Below, piece after piece: positions 1 to 9,123 of a stretch of 64,000 nucleotides of DNA; position 1 is the first letter of the stretch, and each line of letters begins with the position of its first letter. The DNA is from Rhodococcus tukisamuensis NBRC 100609 (GTDB lineage: Bacteria; Actinomycetota; Actinomycetes; Mycobacteriales; Mycobacteriaceae). The position numbers and the translations under genes were made by a program. Location of the stretch: positions 1 to 64,000 of the forward strand of contig NZ_BCXG01000008.1 of NCBI RefSeq assembly GCF_001894985.1, read 5' to 3'. The notes under the pieces are model-generated. The model had not been told where the DNA came from. It made no database searches and saw only the letters and a list, made by a program, of their open reading frames with translations.

Positions 1-42
1 CCGGCCGACCTTCGGGCGGAGGCGCCCTGGCAGACTGTGCGA

Positions 43-558
43 ATGCTGTCGCGAAAGAATCTGCTGCGTTCTGTCCCACTTGCGCTTGCCGCGGTCACCG
101 CGCTGACACTGACGGGCTGTGGGTCGGATTCCGCGTCCGACGAGTCCACCCCGGATGCGTCACTGAGCGCCGGCGACCTGAATGTGCAGTTCAACGGCGA
201 CGAGCCGCCGACGCTGACCTTGCCCGCGGACAAGCCGGACCTGGCCGAAACCAAGATCACGGTGGTGGCCAAGGGTGACGGGGCCACTGTCGGACCCAAC
301 GACCAGGTGACCCTCGAGTACCAGGGCACGAGCTGGGACACCGGAGAGATCTTCGACCAGAGTTACGGTCGTGCGCCGGCCACGTTCGCCCCGAGCCAGG
401 TCATCCCGGGGTTCGCGCAGGCGCTCGTCGGGCAGCAGGTCGGTTCGAAGGTCCTCGCCGAGATCCCGCCGAAGGACGCCTACGGTCCGGCCGGCAGTGG
501 CTCGGAGCTCGCGGGTCAGACTCTGGTCTTCCTGGTCGACATCAAGAGCGTCAACTAG
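43..558 (+). CDS. FKBP-type peptidyl-prolyl isomerase, lipoprotein
   Basis: Predicted exported lipoprotein of 171 aa that would catalyse cis-trans isomerisation of prolyl bonds outside the membrane. The N-terminus has basic residues, a hydrophobic stretch and the lipobox LTGC near residues 25-28. It is followed by a Ser/Asp-rich linker and one FKBP domain (about residues 75-171) with the motifs TLEYQGTSWDTGEIFDQS and VIPGFAQAL typical of the family. ATG at 43 is preferred over an in-frame GTG at 37 because a CAGACT box at 31-36 would place transcription start at the ATG. It converges on the adenylate cyclase gene; the two stop codons overlap. Confidence 0.88.
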   Translation: MLSRKNLLRSVPLALAAVTALTLTGCGSDSASDESTPDASLSAGDLNVQFNGDEPPTLTLPADKPDLAETKITVVAKGDGATVGPNDQVTLEYQGTSWDTGEIFDQSYGRAPATFAPSQVIPGFAQALVGQQVGSKVLAEIPPKDAYGPAGSGSELAGQTLVFLVDIKSVN

Positions 559-2099
559 GGCAGGGGCGTCGCCAGGCGGGTCTGCGCGCTGCGCCCGCGG
601 AGGGTCACCGTGTCGCCCAGCGTCCACCGTGCGGCCTCGGCGGCGCCGGCCGCGGCCACCGCGCGGTCGGAGGCGAGCACGGCTCCGGGAACGGTCTTCG
701 CGAGCTCGGAGAGGCGGGCCGCCTCGTTCACGGGGTCGCCGATCACGGTGTACTCGAATCGCTTTCGGGCGCCGATGTTCCCGGCCACCGCGGTGCCGGC
801 CGCGACCCCGACGGCCGCGTCGCAGTCGGGCACCTCGGCGCGCAGCCGTTGCTGGATCCGGCGGACCGCGGCCAGGGCGCTCCCGGCCGGGTCGTCGAGG
901 TCCGCGGGCGCACCGAAGATCGCCAGCGCCGCGTCCCCCTCGAACTTGTTGACGAAACCGCCGTGCCGGTCCACCTCGTCGACCACCACGTCGAAGAAGC
1001 GGTTGAGCAGGTCGACCACCTGCTGCGGGGGACGGGACGCCGCGAGCTGCGTCGAGCCCACCAGGTCGATGAAGAACACCGCGACCTCGCGCTCCTCGCC
1101 GCCGAGTTCGGGATTGCGTGCGATGGCGGCCTCGGCCACCTCGTGACCGACGTGCAGGCCGAACAGGTCCCGGATTCGTTCGCGTTCGGCCAGGCCCTCC
1201 GCCATCCGGTTGAAACCACTCTGCAGTTCCCCGAGCTCGGTGCCGTCGTACACCTGGATCCGGGTACCGAGGTGGCCCTTCTCGACCTCGGTCATGGCGG
1301 CGCGGACGGACCGGATCGGAGCGACCGTCGCGGCCACCCCGAGCAGGGTGAGCAGCAGTCCGAACACCAGCGTGGCGCCGCCGATGGCCAGGATCGACTT
1401 CGCCAGCTGGCGCGGGCTGGCCTCCTCGTGCAGCAGTGAGAACAGCGCGACCAGGATCAGCCCGGTGACGGGTACCCCCGTCCCGAGGAGCCAGGCCAGC
1501 ACGTTGCGGCCGGTGACGCCCGCGATCCGGACCCGGCGCGGATCGCCCGCCTCGAGTGCCCGAGCGGCGGCGGGGCGCAGGGCGAACTCGGCGAGCAGGT
1601 ATCCGAAGGCGCATATGGTGGTGCCGCTCATCGCGATGGTCAGCGAGACCTTCGGGATGGTCTCGGGATCGACCATGGCGTAGGCGGTGGTGAACACCAC
1701 CAGGCCGCCGAGCCACAGCACGATCTGGATCCGGGTCAGTTTCCACGGCATCGACAGGGCCGCGGCCGCCTCCTCGCGCGTCGGTGCCCGGCCCTCGACG
1801 GCCCAGCGCAGCCCACGCAGGGCGCGCAGGGTGCCCCAGACCAGGCCGACGACGGTGGCTGCGACGAGATAGGCCGGGCCGAGGACGGCGTTGACGAAGA
1901 GGAACTCCCGAGTCAGCAGTTCCGGTCCGGGGACCACCGCGATGAGCGCGCCGACCACGACGAATCCGACCAGGTTGGTCACCAGCAGGCTGACGGTGAG
2001 CAGCACCTGTACCCGCAGCCGCCGACGCCGGGGCGTCTCGGTGGGGGAACCGAGGAGGCGCGAGCCCAGCGGGGCTGTGGAAACTCCGGGAACGGCCAT
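555..2099 (-). CDS. Membrane class III adenylate/guanylate cyclase with HAMP
   Basis: Predicted six-helix membrane anchor followed by a HAMP linker ([19 protein letters not shown]) and a C-terminal class III nucleotide cyclase domain, 514 aa in total. Catalytic signatures are visible: the metal-binding FFIDLVGST, the [13 protein letters not shown] segment and the [15 protein letters not shown] region. The layout is that of the mycobacterial Rv1318c-Rv1320c cyclases and the product is probably cAMP. ATG at 2099 is chosen because upstream in-frame codons would run into the nucS promoter region. It is divergent from nucS and overlaps the FKBP stop codon by a few bases. Confidence 0.87.
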   Translation of the reverse strand: MAVPGVSTAPLGSRLLGSPTETPRRRRLRVQVLLTVSLLVTNLVGFVVVGALIAVVPGPELLTREFLFVNAVLGPAYLVAATVVGLVWGTLRALRGLRWAVEGRAPTREEAAAALSMPWKLTRIQIVLWLGGLVVFTTAYAMVDPETIPKVSLTIAMSGTTICAFGYLLAEFALRPAAARALEAGDPRRVRIAGVTGRNVLAWLLGTGVPVTGLILVALFSLLHEEASPRQLAKSILAIGGATLVFGLLLTLLGVAATVAPIRSVRAAMTEVEKGHLGTRIQVYDGTELGELQSGFNRMAEGLAERERIRDLFGLHVGHEVAEAAIARNPELGGEEREVAVFFIDLVGSTQLAASRPPQQVVDLLNRFFDVVVDEVDRHGGFVNKFEGDAALAIFGAPADLDDPAGSALAAVRRIQQRLRAEVPDCDAAVGVAAGTAVAGNIGARKRFEYTVIGDPVNEAARLSELAKTVPGAVLASDRAVAAAGAAEAARWTLGDTVTLRGRSAQTRLATPLP

Positions 2100-2156
2100 G
2101 ATCGCCGAGCGTAATGGCTCCGGCCAGCTGTGGTCGGGACCCGCGCTGGCGTGCTC

Positions 2157-2162
2157 TAGTGT
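2157..2162 (+). promoter_or_regulatory. nucS -10 box (leaderless)
   Basis: TAGTGT lies 7 nt before the GTG at 2170, the spacing expected if transcription starts at the first base of the start codon. This favours a leaderless nucS mRNA over a start at the GTG at 2161. Confidence 0.45.
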
Positions 2163-2169
2163 GGTCCGA

Positions 2170-2844
2170 GTGCGTCTCGTGATTGCCAACTGCCATGTCG
2201 ACTACGTCGGCCGTCTCACCTCCCACCTTCCGAAGGCCCGACGGCTGCTGCTGGTCAAGTCCGACGGTTCGGTGAGCATCCATGCGGACGACCGTGCCTA
2301 CAAGCCGCTGAACTGGATGAGCCCGCCCTGCTGGCTGGTCGAGGACGACGCCGGCGACGGCAAGCAGCTCTGGGTGGTGACCAACAAGGCCGGCGAGGAA
2401 CTGCGGATCACCATCGACGAGGTGGAACACGACTCCTCGCACGAGCTCGGTGTCGACCCGGGTCTGATCAAGGACGGCGTCGAGGCGCATCTGCAGGAGC
2501 TGCTCGCCGAGCACGTCGAGACACTCGGCCCCGGCTACACGCTGGTGCGGCGCGAGTTCATGACGGCGATCGGCCCGGTGGACCTGATGTGCCGCAATGC
2601 GGACGGCGCGTCGGTGGCGGTGGAGATCAAGCGTCGGGGGGAGATCGACGGCGTCGAGCAGCTGACCCGTTACCTCGAACTGCTCAACCGGGACCCGCTG
2701 TTGGCCCCGGTCACCGGTGTGTTCGCCGCGCAGCAGATCAAGCCGCAGGCCCGGACGCTGGCGGAGGACCGGGGAATCCGTTGCCTGACCCTCGACTACG
2801 AGGCGCTGCGCGGAATCGAGAGCACCGAGTTCAGGCTGTTCTGA
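2170..2844 (+). CDS. nucS: Mismatch-specific endonuclease NucS (EndoMS)
   Basis: NucS carries out non-canonical mismatch repair in actinobacteria lacking MutS/MutL, cutting both strands at mismatches together with the sliding clamp. The protein (224 aa) begins [15 protein letters not shown] and contains [12 protein letters not shown] in the N-terminal DNA-binding domain. The nuclease core carries GPVDLMCR, then [20 protein letters not shown] (the E-x-K element) and [11 protein letters not shown]. Length and sequence agree closely with mycobacterial NucS from memory. An alternative in-frame GTG at 2161 adds three residues. The next gene follows after 20 nt. Confidence 0.95.
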   Translation: MRLVIANCHVDYVGRLTSHLPKARRLLLVKSDGSVSIHADDRAYKPLNWMSPPCWLVEDDAGDGKQLWVVTNKAGEELRITIDEVEHDSSHELGVDPGLIKDGVEAHLQELLAEHVETLGPGYTLVRREFMTAIGPVDLMCRNADGASVAVEIKRRGEIDGVEQLTRYLELLNRDPLLAPVTGVFAAQQIKPQARTLAEDRGIRCLTLDYEALRGIESTEFRLF

Positions 2845-2864
2845 GCGGCATTTAGGCTGGATTC

Positions 2865-3167
2865 ATGCCCCGCCGCAATCATCACCGTCGCGCCGAGCCG
2901 CCGTCACCGCTGGGCGGCTCGCAGGCCCGTGTGGAATCCGGCCCGGCCGGCTACGACGGCGAGCAGTACCAGGTCCGGCAGATCCCGGGCGCCCGCGCCA
3001 CCAAGACCTACCGGTGCCCCGGCTGTGACCACGAGATCCGGCCCGGCGTTGCGCACCTGGTGGCCTGGCCGGCGGACGCGATCGGCGGAGCCGAGGACCG
3101 CCGGCACTGGCACTCAGGATGCTGGAACGGGCGCGGGTCCCGCGGGATCACCCGGCGTTGGTCGTGA
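2865..3167 (+). CDS. Small conserved protein with putative zinc site
   Basis: A 100-aa protein beginning MPRRNHHRRAEPP, next to nucS as in related actinobacteria. The C-terminal half has YRCPGCDHEIRPG, a CxxC pair, then HWHSGCW with further His and Cys ligands, suggesting one structural zinc. Function is unknown. The arrangement resembles HNH-like or zinc-ribbon folds, but no catalytic motif can be claimed. A TAGGCT box at 2853-2858 six bases upstream of the ATG suggests a leaderless transcript separate from nucS. The last 20 bases overlap the convergent DivIVA-like gene. Confidence 0.8.
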   Translation: MPRRNHHRRAEPPSPLGGSQARVESGPAGYDGEQYQVRQIPGARATKTYRCPGCDHEIRPGVAHLVAWPADAIGGAEDRRHWHSGCWNGRGSRGITRRWS

Positions 3168-4161
3168 CGTCCCGCTCGGACTCCTGGTACTCGTCCGCGG
3201 ACCCGTGGTCGTCCTGACCGGCGTCGTTCTGATCGGACTCGCCGTGAGCCTCGTCCTCGGCCGCCGCTGAGTCCCGGCGGTCCTTGCGCTCGGACTCGTT
3301 GACGCCGTCGAGCAGCTCGCCCTCCCGGTTGACCGAGGCCAGCATCGCCGGCACCGAATCGAGCTGGCCGCGAATACCCAAGAGCTGGGCGAGGACCCGG
3401 CCCCGGAGGACCCGCAGCTCCTCGGCGAGCTCCTTGGCGTGGGCGATCCGCTTCTCGGCCTGTTCGGTGGCGGTCTGCAGCCGGCGCCGGGCCTCGTTGG
3501 TGGCGTCGGTGATCCGGCGGGCCGCTTCGGCCTTGCTGGTCGCCTCGAGCTCCTCGACCGCGCTGACCACCTTGGTGCGGCGTTCGCTCATGGTGATCTC
3601 GAAGTCCTGCTGGATCTGGTTGCGCTTGGCCTCGGACTCCGCCTCCATGCGGGCTCGCTCGCTCTGGGCGGCCTCGACGATCCGGGCGGCCTCGGTGCGC
3701 GCGGCGGCCATGGTCTGGGTGTGCTCGGTCTCGAGCGCGGAGCGGAGGTCGGCGAGCTCGGCCAGCCGGGTCTCGTGCTCGGCGCGCATCGCGGTGCTGT
3801 CCTGCTGGGCGATGGACACCATTTCGGCGGCCTCGGCCTGTGCATGGGCGCGCACCTCGGAGGCCTCGTCGGAGGCGAGGCGCAGCATCCGGGAGATACG
3901 CTCACTCATGCCCTCGGCGGTGGTCGGCGGCACGGACAGCCGGTCGACGTCCTTGCGCAGGTCGTCGATCTCGTCGCGTGCGTCCTCGAGCTGCATCGCC
4001 AGGTCCCGGGCCTGCGCGGCCGCGGCGTCCCGGTCGGTTGCGGTCACCCGCAGCTCGGCGTCGAAACGGTCGAAGTAGTGACGAACCTCGTCGCGGTCGT
4101 AACCCTTGCGTGCGACGGTGAAGGGGAGCGGAATCGATCCGCGGTCGTGCTCGTTGGCCAT
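3148..4161 (-). CDS. DivIVA-domain coiled-coil protein
   Basis: A 337-aa protein starting with a DivIVA-like segment (FTVARKGYDRDEVRHYFDRFD) followed by about 200 residues of Ala/Glu/Arg-rich coiled coil and an acidic, poorly ordered tail. Proteins of this type in actinobacteria (Wag31 and SepIVA families) bind the inner membrane and organise polar growth or septation. Which paralogue this is cannot be decided from sequence alone. The ATG at 4161 is preferred to one six bases upstream because TAGGTT lies six bases before it. It overlaps the 3' end of the convergent zinc-site gene by 20 nt. Confidence 0.8.
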   Translation of the reverse strand: MANEHDRGSIPLPFTVARKGYDRDEVRHYFDRFDAELRVTATDRDAAAAQARDLAMQLEDARDEIDDLRKDVDRLSVPPTTAEGMSERISRMLRLASDEASEVRAHAQAEAAEMVSIAQQDSTAMRAEHETRLAELADLRSALETEHTQTMAAARTEAARIVEAAQSERARMEAESEAKRNQIQQDFEITMSERRTKVVSAVEELEATSKAEAARRITDATNEARRRLQTATEQAEKRIAHAKELAEELRVLRGRVLAQLLGIRGQLDSVPAMLASVNREGELLDGVNESERKDRRDSAAAEDEAHGESDQNDAGQDDHGSADEYQESERDVTTNAG

Positions 4162-4225
4162 GCTCATAACCTACCGTCGCTGCGCTTGTGGTGTCGTTGC
4201 CCTGTCAGGCGTGCAAAATACGCGA

Positions 4226-4266
4226 GACCGCCGTACGGGTAGCGATCGGCTCCCCGCACGGCGGTC
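4226..4266 (-). terminator. Hairpin downstream of the epimerase gene
   Basis: The arms GACCGCCGT and ACGGCGGTC form a 9-bp stem extended by CGGG/CCCG after a one-base bulge. It lies just beyond the epimerase stop codon and has no T-tract, as is common in actinobacteria. Confidence 0.45.
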
Positions 4267-4287
4267 AGGTGTGGTGGAAGGTGGGGC

Positions 4288-4767
4288 TCAGTGCCCGCCG
4301 TCTGCGGCCGGCTCGACGAGCTCGACCAGCACGCCGCCGGCGTCCTTCGGGTGCAGGAAGTTGATCCGCGAGTTCGCGGTGCCGCGGCGCGGTGCGTCGT
4401 AGAGCAGCCGGACGCCACCGGCGCGCAGGCGCTCGGAGATCGCGTCGAGGTCGGTGACGCGGTAGGCGAGCTGCTGCAGGCCCGGGCCGCTGCGGTCGAT
4501 GAACTTGGCGATCGTGGAGTTCTCGTTGAGCGGCGCGAGCAGCTGGATCGCGGTGGAGCCCGCCGGGCTGCCGGGCACCGACAGCATGGCCTCGCGGACG
4601 CCCTGCTCCTCGTTGGTCTCCTCGTGCGTGGAGACGAGGCCCAGGTGTTCGGCGTACCAGGCGATCGCGACGTCGAGGTCGGGCACTGCGATGCCGACGT
4701 GGTCGATGGCCGTCACGAGGTCGGAGGCCAGGGGGGAAGTGGCCGAGCTGGGGGCAGAGTGTGTCAT
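4288..4767 (-). CDS. mce: Methylmalonyl-CoA epimerase
   Basis: Converts (S)- to (R)-methylmalonyl-CoA between propionyl-CoA carboxylase and the B12 mutase. The protein (159 aa) is a glyoxalase/VOC-fold enzyme: AIDHVGIAVPDLDVAIAWY at the start, STAIQLLAPL in the middle and INFLHPKDAGGVLVELVEP at the end, which supply the His and Glu metal ligands. The ATG at 4767 is supported by a TAACGT box seven bases upstream (leaderless). The 89-bp intergenic region is shared with the divergent thiolase gene, and the pairing suggests coordinated acyl-CoA metabolism. Confidence 0.92.
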   Translation of the reverse strand: MTHSAPSSATSPLASDLVTAIDHVGIAVPDLDVAIAWYAEHLGLVSTHEETNEEQGVREAMLSVPGSPAGSTAIQLLAPLNENSTIAKFIDRSGPGLQQLAYRVTDLDAISERLRAGGVRLLYDAPRRGTANSRINFLHPKDAGGVLVELVEPAADGGH

Positions 4768-4856
4768 GACATTGACGTTAGCGTTACCGTCTTGGTAGTT
4801 CTCGTGGGGATGTGGCTTTAACCGGTGCCCGCCCGCACTGATCTTTGGAGGAAGCC

Positions 4857-6050
4857 GTGAGCAGTTCTGTAATCGTCGCCGGAGCCCGTACCCCGATGGG
4901 GCGGCTCCTGGGTTCACTCAAGGACTTCTCCGGGTCCGATCTCGGTGGCATCGCCATCAAGGGCGCGCTCGAGAAGGCCGGCGTCGCGCCCGAGAAGGTC
5001 GAGTACGTGATCATGGGCCAGGTGCTCACCGCGGGCGCCGGTCAGATGCCCGCCCGCCAGGCCGCCGTGGCCGCCGGCATCCCCATGGACGTGCCGGCCC
5101 TGTCCATCAACAAGGTGTGCCTGTCCGGCGTCGACGCGATCGCGCTGGCCGACCAGCTGATCCGCGCCGGCGAGTTCGACATCGTGGTCGCCGGCGGCCA
5201 GGAGTCGATGAGCCGCGCGCCGCACATGCTCGAGAAGAGCCGCGAGGGCTTCAAGTACGGCGACGTCACCCTGCGTGACCACATGGCGTACGACGGCCTG
5301 CACGACATCTTCACCGACCAGGCGATGGGGCTGCTGACCGAGCAGGTCAACCAGCAGGAAGCCAGCCACATCACCCGCGAGGAGCAGGACGCGTTCGCCG
5401 CGGCGTCGCACCAGAACGCCGCCCGCGCCTGGAAGAACGGCCTGTTCGACAACGAGGTCGTGCCGGTGCAGATCCCGCAGCGCAAGGGCGACCCGATCGT
5501 CTTCGCCGAGGACGAGGGCATCCGTGCCGACACCACCGTCGAGTCCCTGAGCAAGCTGCGTCCGGCCTTCAGCAAGGACGGCACCATCACCGCAGGTTCG
5601 GCCTCGCCGATCTCCGACGGCGCCGCCGCGGTGGTCGTGATGAGCAAGGCCAAGGCGGAGGAGCTGGGCCTGAGCTGGATCGCCGAGATCGGCGCCCACG
5701 GCGTCGTAGCCGGCCCGGACTCCACCCTGCAGTCGCAGCCCGCCCGCGCGATCGCGAAGGCCTGCGCGAAGGAGGGCATCGCGCCCACCGACCTCGACCT
5801 CGTCGAGATCAACGAGGCATTCGCGGCGGTCGGCATCGCGTCGACCCGTGAGCTGGGCCTGGACGCGGACAAGGTCAACGTGAACGGCGGCGCCATCGCG
5901 GTCGGGCACCCGCTCGGCATGTCGGGTGCGCGGATCGCCCTGCACCTCGCGCTCGAGCTGCAGCGTCGCGGCGGCGGTGTCGGCGCGGCGGCACTGTGCG
6001 GCGGCGGCGGTCAGGGCGACGCACTGATCATCCGCGTTCCCCAGCAGTAA
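4857..6050 (+). CDS. Acetyl-CoA C-acetyltransferase (thiolase)
   Basis: Condenses or cleaves acetoacetyl-CoA in the cytosol. The 397-aa protein carries the thiolase signatures: [12 protein letters not shown] with the nucleophilic Cys, [19 protein letters not shown] with the catalytic His, and [11 protein letters not shown] with the second Cys. The GTG at 4857 follows a GGAGG ribosome-binding site at 4847-4851. Position beside methylmalonyl-CoA epimerase matches the mycobacterial fadA4 locus, so fadA4-like is the best label. It is followed by a hairpin at 6094-6129. Confidence 0.93.
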   Translation: MSSSVIVAGARTPMGRLLGSLKDFSGSDLGGIAIKGALEKAGVAPEKVEYVIMGQVLTAGAGQMPARQAAVAAGIPMDVPALSINKVCLSGVDAIALADQLIRAGEFDIVVAGGQESMSRAPHMLEKSREGFKYGDVTLRDHMAYDGLHDIFTDQAMGLLTEQVNQQEASHITREEQDAFAAASHQNAARAWKNGLFDNEVVPVQIPQRKGDPIVFAEDEGIRADTTVESLSKLRPAFSKDGTITAGSASPISDGAAAVVVMSKAKAEELGLSWIAEIGAHGVVAGPDSTLQSQPARAIAKACAKEGIAPTDLDLVEINEAFAAVGIASTRELGLDADKVNVNGGAIAVGHPLGMSGARIALHLALELQRRGGGVGAAALCGGGGQGDALIIRVPQQ

Positions 6051-6093
6051 CTCGCCCGGTCAGCGGCCACAACTGCACCAACCGAATCCGACT

Positions 6094-6129
6094 ACAAGGC
6101 GTCGTAGATCACACACGACGGCGCCTTGT
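6094..6129 (+). terminator. Possible terminator after thiolase
   Basis: ACAAGGCG pairs with CGCCTTGT, with further CGT/ACG pairing inside the hairpin. It lies in the 100-bp gap between the thiolase stop and the DUF3817 gene and ends in a short TTGTT. Confidence 0.45.
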
Positions 6130-6159
6130 TGTCCGATTTGCTCAGGCACAATGGTGGGC

Positions 6160-6534
6160 ATGCCGAAGATCCTCGACGTGTCCACGCCCGCGAAGCGGTT
6201 CCGCCTGGTTGCCCAGTGGGAGGCCGTCACCTGGGCCGCCCTGCTGGTTGCGATGTTCTTCAAGTGGGTGCTCGGGTACGAAGAGGCCGTCCGGATCCCC
6301 GGAATGGTGCACGGCATCGCCGCCTTCGTTCCGTTCGTGTTGATCGCGCTGGTGACCGCGCGGTCGCTGAAGTGGGACCTGATGACCACCTTCTGGGCGT
6401 TGGTGTCGAGCGTGCCGCCGTTCGGGACGATCGTGTTCGAGCGCTGGGCCGTGCGTAACGGCAAGCTCGCCGAGTTGTCCGCAGAGGCGGTCGCGTCCGG
6501 CAAGGTCGCGGATCCCGCCCTCGCCGAGGCCTGA
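6160..6534 (+). CDS. DUF3817 integral membrane protein
   Basis: A 124-aa protein with three predicted membrane helices and the family features FRLVAQWEAVTW, KWVLGYEE and GMVHGIAAFVPFV. The family is widespread in actinobacteria and its function is unknown. ATG at 6160 is chosen over ATG 6151 because a CACAAT box sits seven bases before it. A paralogue lies at 27455-27814. A strong hairpin follows the stop codon, so it is probably monocistronic. Confidence 0.82.
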   Translation: MPKILDVSTPAKRFRLVAQWEAVTWAALLVAMFFKWVLGYEEAVRIPGMVHGIAAFVPFVLIALVTARSLKWDLMTTFWALVSSVPPFGTIVFERWAVRNGKLAELSAEAVASGKVADPALAEA

Positions 6535-6552
6535 TTTCCAGACACATCCGCA

Positions 6553-6583
6553 GTGCCCCCGAACCGTCACGGTTCGGGGGCAC
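6553..6583 (+). terminator. Strong hairpin terminator
   Basis: Perfect 14-bp stem (GTGCCCCCGAACCG with its complement) and a TCA loop, 18 bases after the DUF3817 stop. There is no T-tract. Confidence 0.7.
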
Positions 6584-6683
6584 CGCGCGTATCTGGGGGT
6601 CCGGGGGTCTCCAGGCGTACCGGGGTCCGGGCGGGAGGGGTGAGGCGCGCTGACACCGGGGTGGGCGTGCCAGACTGTTGGGT

Positions 6684-7643
6684 GTGACTCGACCTGGCTC
6701 TCGCCCGCCCGCACGTCCCTCGGCCGCCGCGGCTGCCGCCATGTCCGGGGCCGTGGACCTGTCTGCCCTCAAGGACCGCGCGCAGTCCCCGCCGCCGTCG
6801 CAGCAACCGACGGGCCCCGTCGGCGAGGCGGGCCCGACCGGGCTCGCGCCGGTCGTCGACGTCACCGAGGCCACCTTCGAAGCGGAGGTGCTCGAGCGGT
6901 CGTCCCAGGTGGTGGTGCTGGTCTCGATGTGGTCCGAGCGGAGCCCGTCGAGCGTCCAGTTCTCCGGGGTGCTCGAGTCCCTGGCCCGCCGGGGCGCGGG
7001 TGACTGGGTCCTGGCCCGGGTGGACGTCGACACCAACCCGCGGATCGCGCAGGCGTTCGGTGTGCAGGCCATCCCGACCGTGGTGGCCGTGGCGGCGGGG
7101 CAGCCGCTCGCCGACTTCGAGGGCGTCCAGCCCGAGGACCAGGTCAGTGGCTGGCTCGAGCAGGTGCTGCTCGCCACGGCAGGCAAGCTCGCCGGTCCGC
7201 CGGCGTCGGGCGGCGAGGAGGAGCCCGAGGCCGAGGACCCGCGGTTCGTCGCTGCCGAGGACGCCCTCGCCGAGGGTGACCTGGCCGGCGCCGAGGCGGG
7301 CTACCAGGCGATCCTGGACGCGGAGCCGGGCAACACGGCCGCGCTCGGCGCCATCCGCCAGGTGCGCTTCCTGGCCCGGGTGCAGGACGTGGCGCCCGAT
7401 GCGGTCGCCAAGGCGGCCGCCGCCCCGACCGACGTGCAGGCGCAGCTCGACGCCGCCGACGCGCTGCTCTACACCCAGCAGGCCGAGGAGGCGTTCGGCC
7501 GGCTCATCGAGACCATCCGGCGCACCGCGGGCGACGACCGGACCGCGGCCCGCACCCGGCTGCTCGAGCTGTTCGAGCTCTTCGACCCGGCCGACCCGAT
7601 GGTGGTCGCCGCGCGCCGCAAGCTGGCCTCCGCGCTGTACTGA
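6684..7643 (+). CDS. Redox-inactive thioredoxin-fold/TPR co-chaperone (CnoX/YbbN-like)
   Basis: A 319-aa protein: a disordered Pro/Ala-rich N-terminus, a thioredoxin fold (about residues 55-170) and a C-terminal TPR-like helical domain. The position of the CxxC active site reads WSERSPSSV, with no cysteine, so it cannot act as a dithiol reductase. YbbN/CnoX proteins work as holdases that hand clients to GroEL or DnaK; that role is inferred. The GTG at 6684 sits seven bases after CAGACT (6671-6676). The gene order thiolase, this gene, glg cluster matches the Rv1323-Rv1328 region as I recall it. Confidence 0.85.
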   Translation: MTRPGSRPPARPSAAAAAAMSGAVDLSALKDRAQSPPPSQQPTGPVGEAGPTGLAPVVDVTEATFEAEVLERSSQVVVLVSMWSERSPSSVQFSGVLESLARRGAGDWVLARVDVDTNPRIAQAFGVQAIPTVVAVAAGQPLADFEGVQPEDQVSGWLEQVLLATAGKLAGPPASGGEEEPEAEDPRFVAAEDALAEGDLAGAEAGYQAILDAEPGNTAALGAIRQVRFLARVQDVAPDAVAKAAAAPTDVQAQLDAADALLYTQQAEEAFGRLIETIRRTAGDDRTAARTRLLELFELFDPADPMVVAARRKLASALY

Positions 7644-7660
7644 GGCCGGGGCCGCACCGA

Positions 7661-7691
7661 GACCCGGCCGTCCCGAGGATCGGGCCGGGTC
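7661..7691. terminator. Bidirectional hairpin between convergent genes
   Basis: GACCCGGCC and GGCCGGGTC form a 9-bp stem with additional CCGA/TCGG pairing inside. It lies between the stop codons of the thioredoxin/TPR gene and the metallopeptidase gene. Confidence 0.5.
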
Positions 7692-9123
7692 AGCCGTAGC
7701 GGTTCGCGCAGGCGTCCTGCCCGCCGAGCACCCCGGAGCGGAAGGCGTCGACGCGGGCGAAGCCGCTCGGGACCGTGTCCCCGTTGACGTCGCTGGCCAT
7801 CAGGCCGTCGGTGAGCAGGCCGGACACCGCCTCGTCCAGGTCGCCGGCGGACAGCGTCAGCCCGCCGGCCTCACCCGCCGCGGCGGCCGCGGTCCAGACG
7901 CCGGACAGGCAGGCCGCGCGGACCGCCGTGGTGGCGTCGGTGAGCGAGTCGCCGGCCCGGCGCTGGGCGGCGAGGGTGAACCTCGAGGCCACCAGCACGT
8001 AGGCGCCGAAGTCGCCGCGCACGTCGGCCGCGATCTCGTCCGGACTGCCGGTCAGCGGGATGCTGCGCGCCACCAACGCGGGCAGCGAGACGCCGATGGT
8101 GTCCGTCGACGGGCAGTACGAGACCGGCTCGGTGGTCGTGGCGTCCGGGCACCCGGTGTCGGCGCCGGCGAAGGTCACCGTCGGCTGCTGCGGGAGCGCG
8201 AAGACCGCCTGCAACGAGTCCACGGTGAGCCGGACCGTCTCCTCGGTGACCGGCATCTCGCCGTCGCCGCCGGCGACGGACAGCTGCTGGGCCACCTCGG
8301 CGCGCCGCGCGTCCACCTCGGCGGCGTCGATGGCCGTGCAGGCGCGGGCGCCGTCGGTGAAGCCGATCTGGAAGGCTGTCACCCGTTCGAAGGCGGAGCC
8401 GTGCACGGCCTCCGGGTCGTTGGGGTTGGTGTCGCGGACGGCCACCATCGCCGCCATCACCGAGTTCAGTCCGTCCGAGGTGTTGAGCGTGAAGTGCGGC
8501 GCACCACCCTGCGCGACGTCTCGCATGAAGGCCCCGGCGAAGCAGTCGGCCTGCTGCTCGAGCACCAGGGTCGGGTCGTCGTCGCCGGCGAGGCCGGAGT
8601 CGTGCTGGATCGCATGGCCGTACTCGTGCGCCATCACCATCACCACGGCCATCGGGCCGAAGGTGCTCATCAGGGTGGGCAGCAGCGTGGTGCGGTCCCA
8701 GCCGATCGAGCCGTCGCGGGTGCAGTAGCCGGCGTTCACCACGCCGTGCGTGTTGTCGCCGCAGAAGGTGTCCGAGTGGGCGGGCGGCGCGTCCGGGTCC
8801 CACGACGCGAGGTCGGTGACCGGTTGGAAGTCGCCGGCGAAGACCTTCGGGTACTCGACACCCCAGAAGGCGGCGATGTCGTCGACGGCGTTGGTGGCCA
8901 GCACGTCGGCGGCCGAGCCGTCCGCGCCCCGGACCGGCAGCGACGCGTCGGGCACGTCGGGGCGTGGGCCGCTGGGGCCGTCGGTCGCGGGCAGCCCGGC
9001 GACTGTGAACGGGTTGGCGTAGATCGACACCGCGCGTCCGCCCGTGGTGGACGCGCAGCCGGCGAGCAGGATCGCGGCCAGCGCGACGGCGACGCCGACG
9101 ACCGCCGCCCGGGCCCGGATCAC
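7690..9123 (-). CDS. Neutral zinc metallopeptidase lipoprotein
   Basis: A 477-aa exported lipoprotein: hydrophobic N-terminus ending ILLAGCAS (lipobox), then a peptidase domain with [15 protein letters not shown] (HExxH-type zinc site) and [11 protein letters not shown] downstream, characteristic of the YpfJ-like neutral zinc metallopeptidases. The substrate is unknown. The GTG start overlaps the glgB stop in the form GTGA, so it is translated coupled to glgB as the last gene of a glgE-glgB-metallopeptidase unit. It contains several cysteines that could form extracellular disulfides. Confidence 0.85.
   Translation of the reverse strand: MIRARAAVVGVAVALAAILLAGCASTTGGRAVSIYANPFTVAGLPATDGPSGPRPDVPDASLPVRGADGSAADVLATNAVDDIAAFWGVEYPKVFAGDFQPVTDLASWDPDAPPAHSDTFCGDNTHGVVNAGYCTRDGSIGWDRTTLLPTLMSTFGPMAVVMVMAHEYGHAIQHDSGLAGDDDPTLVLEQQADCFAGAFMRDVAQGGAPHFTLNTSDGLNSVMAAMVAVRDTNPNDPEAVHGSAFERVTAFQIGFTDGARACTAIDAAEVDARRAEVAQQLSVAGGDGEMPVTEETVRLTVDSLQAVFALPQQPTVTFAGADTGCPDATTTEPVSYCPSTDTIGVSLPALVARSIPLTGSPDEIAADVRGDFGAYVLVASRFTLAAQRRAGDSLTDATTAVRAACLSGVWTAAAAAGEAGGLTLSAGDLDEAVSGLLTDGLMASDVNGDTVPSGFARVDAFRSGVLGGQDACANRYG

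Noticed and set aside
160-2514. 784-codon minus-strand frame over FKBP, cyclase and nucS
   Set aside because: Out of phase with the cyclase and rich in Arg/Gly; no recognisable protein.
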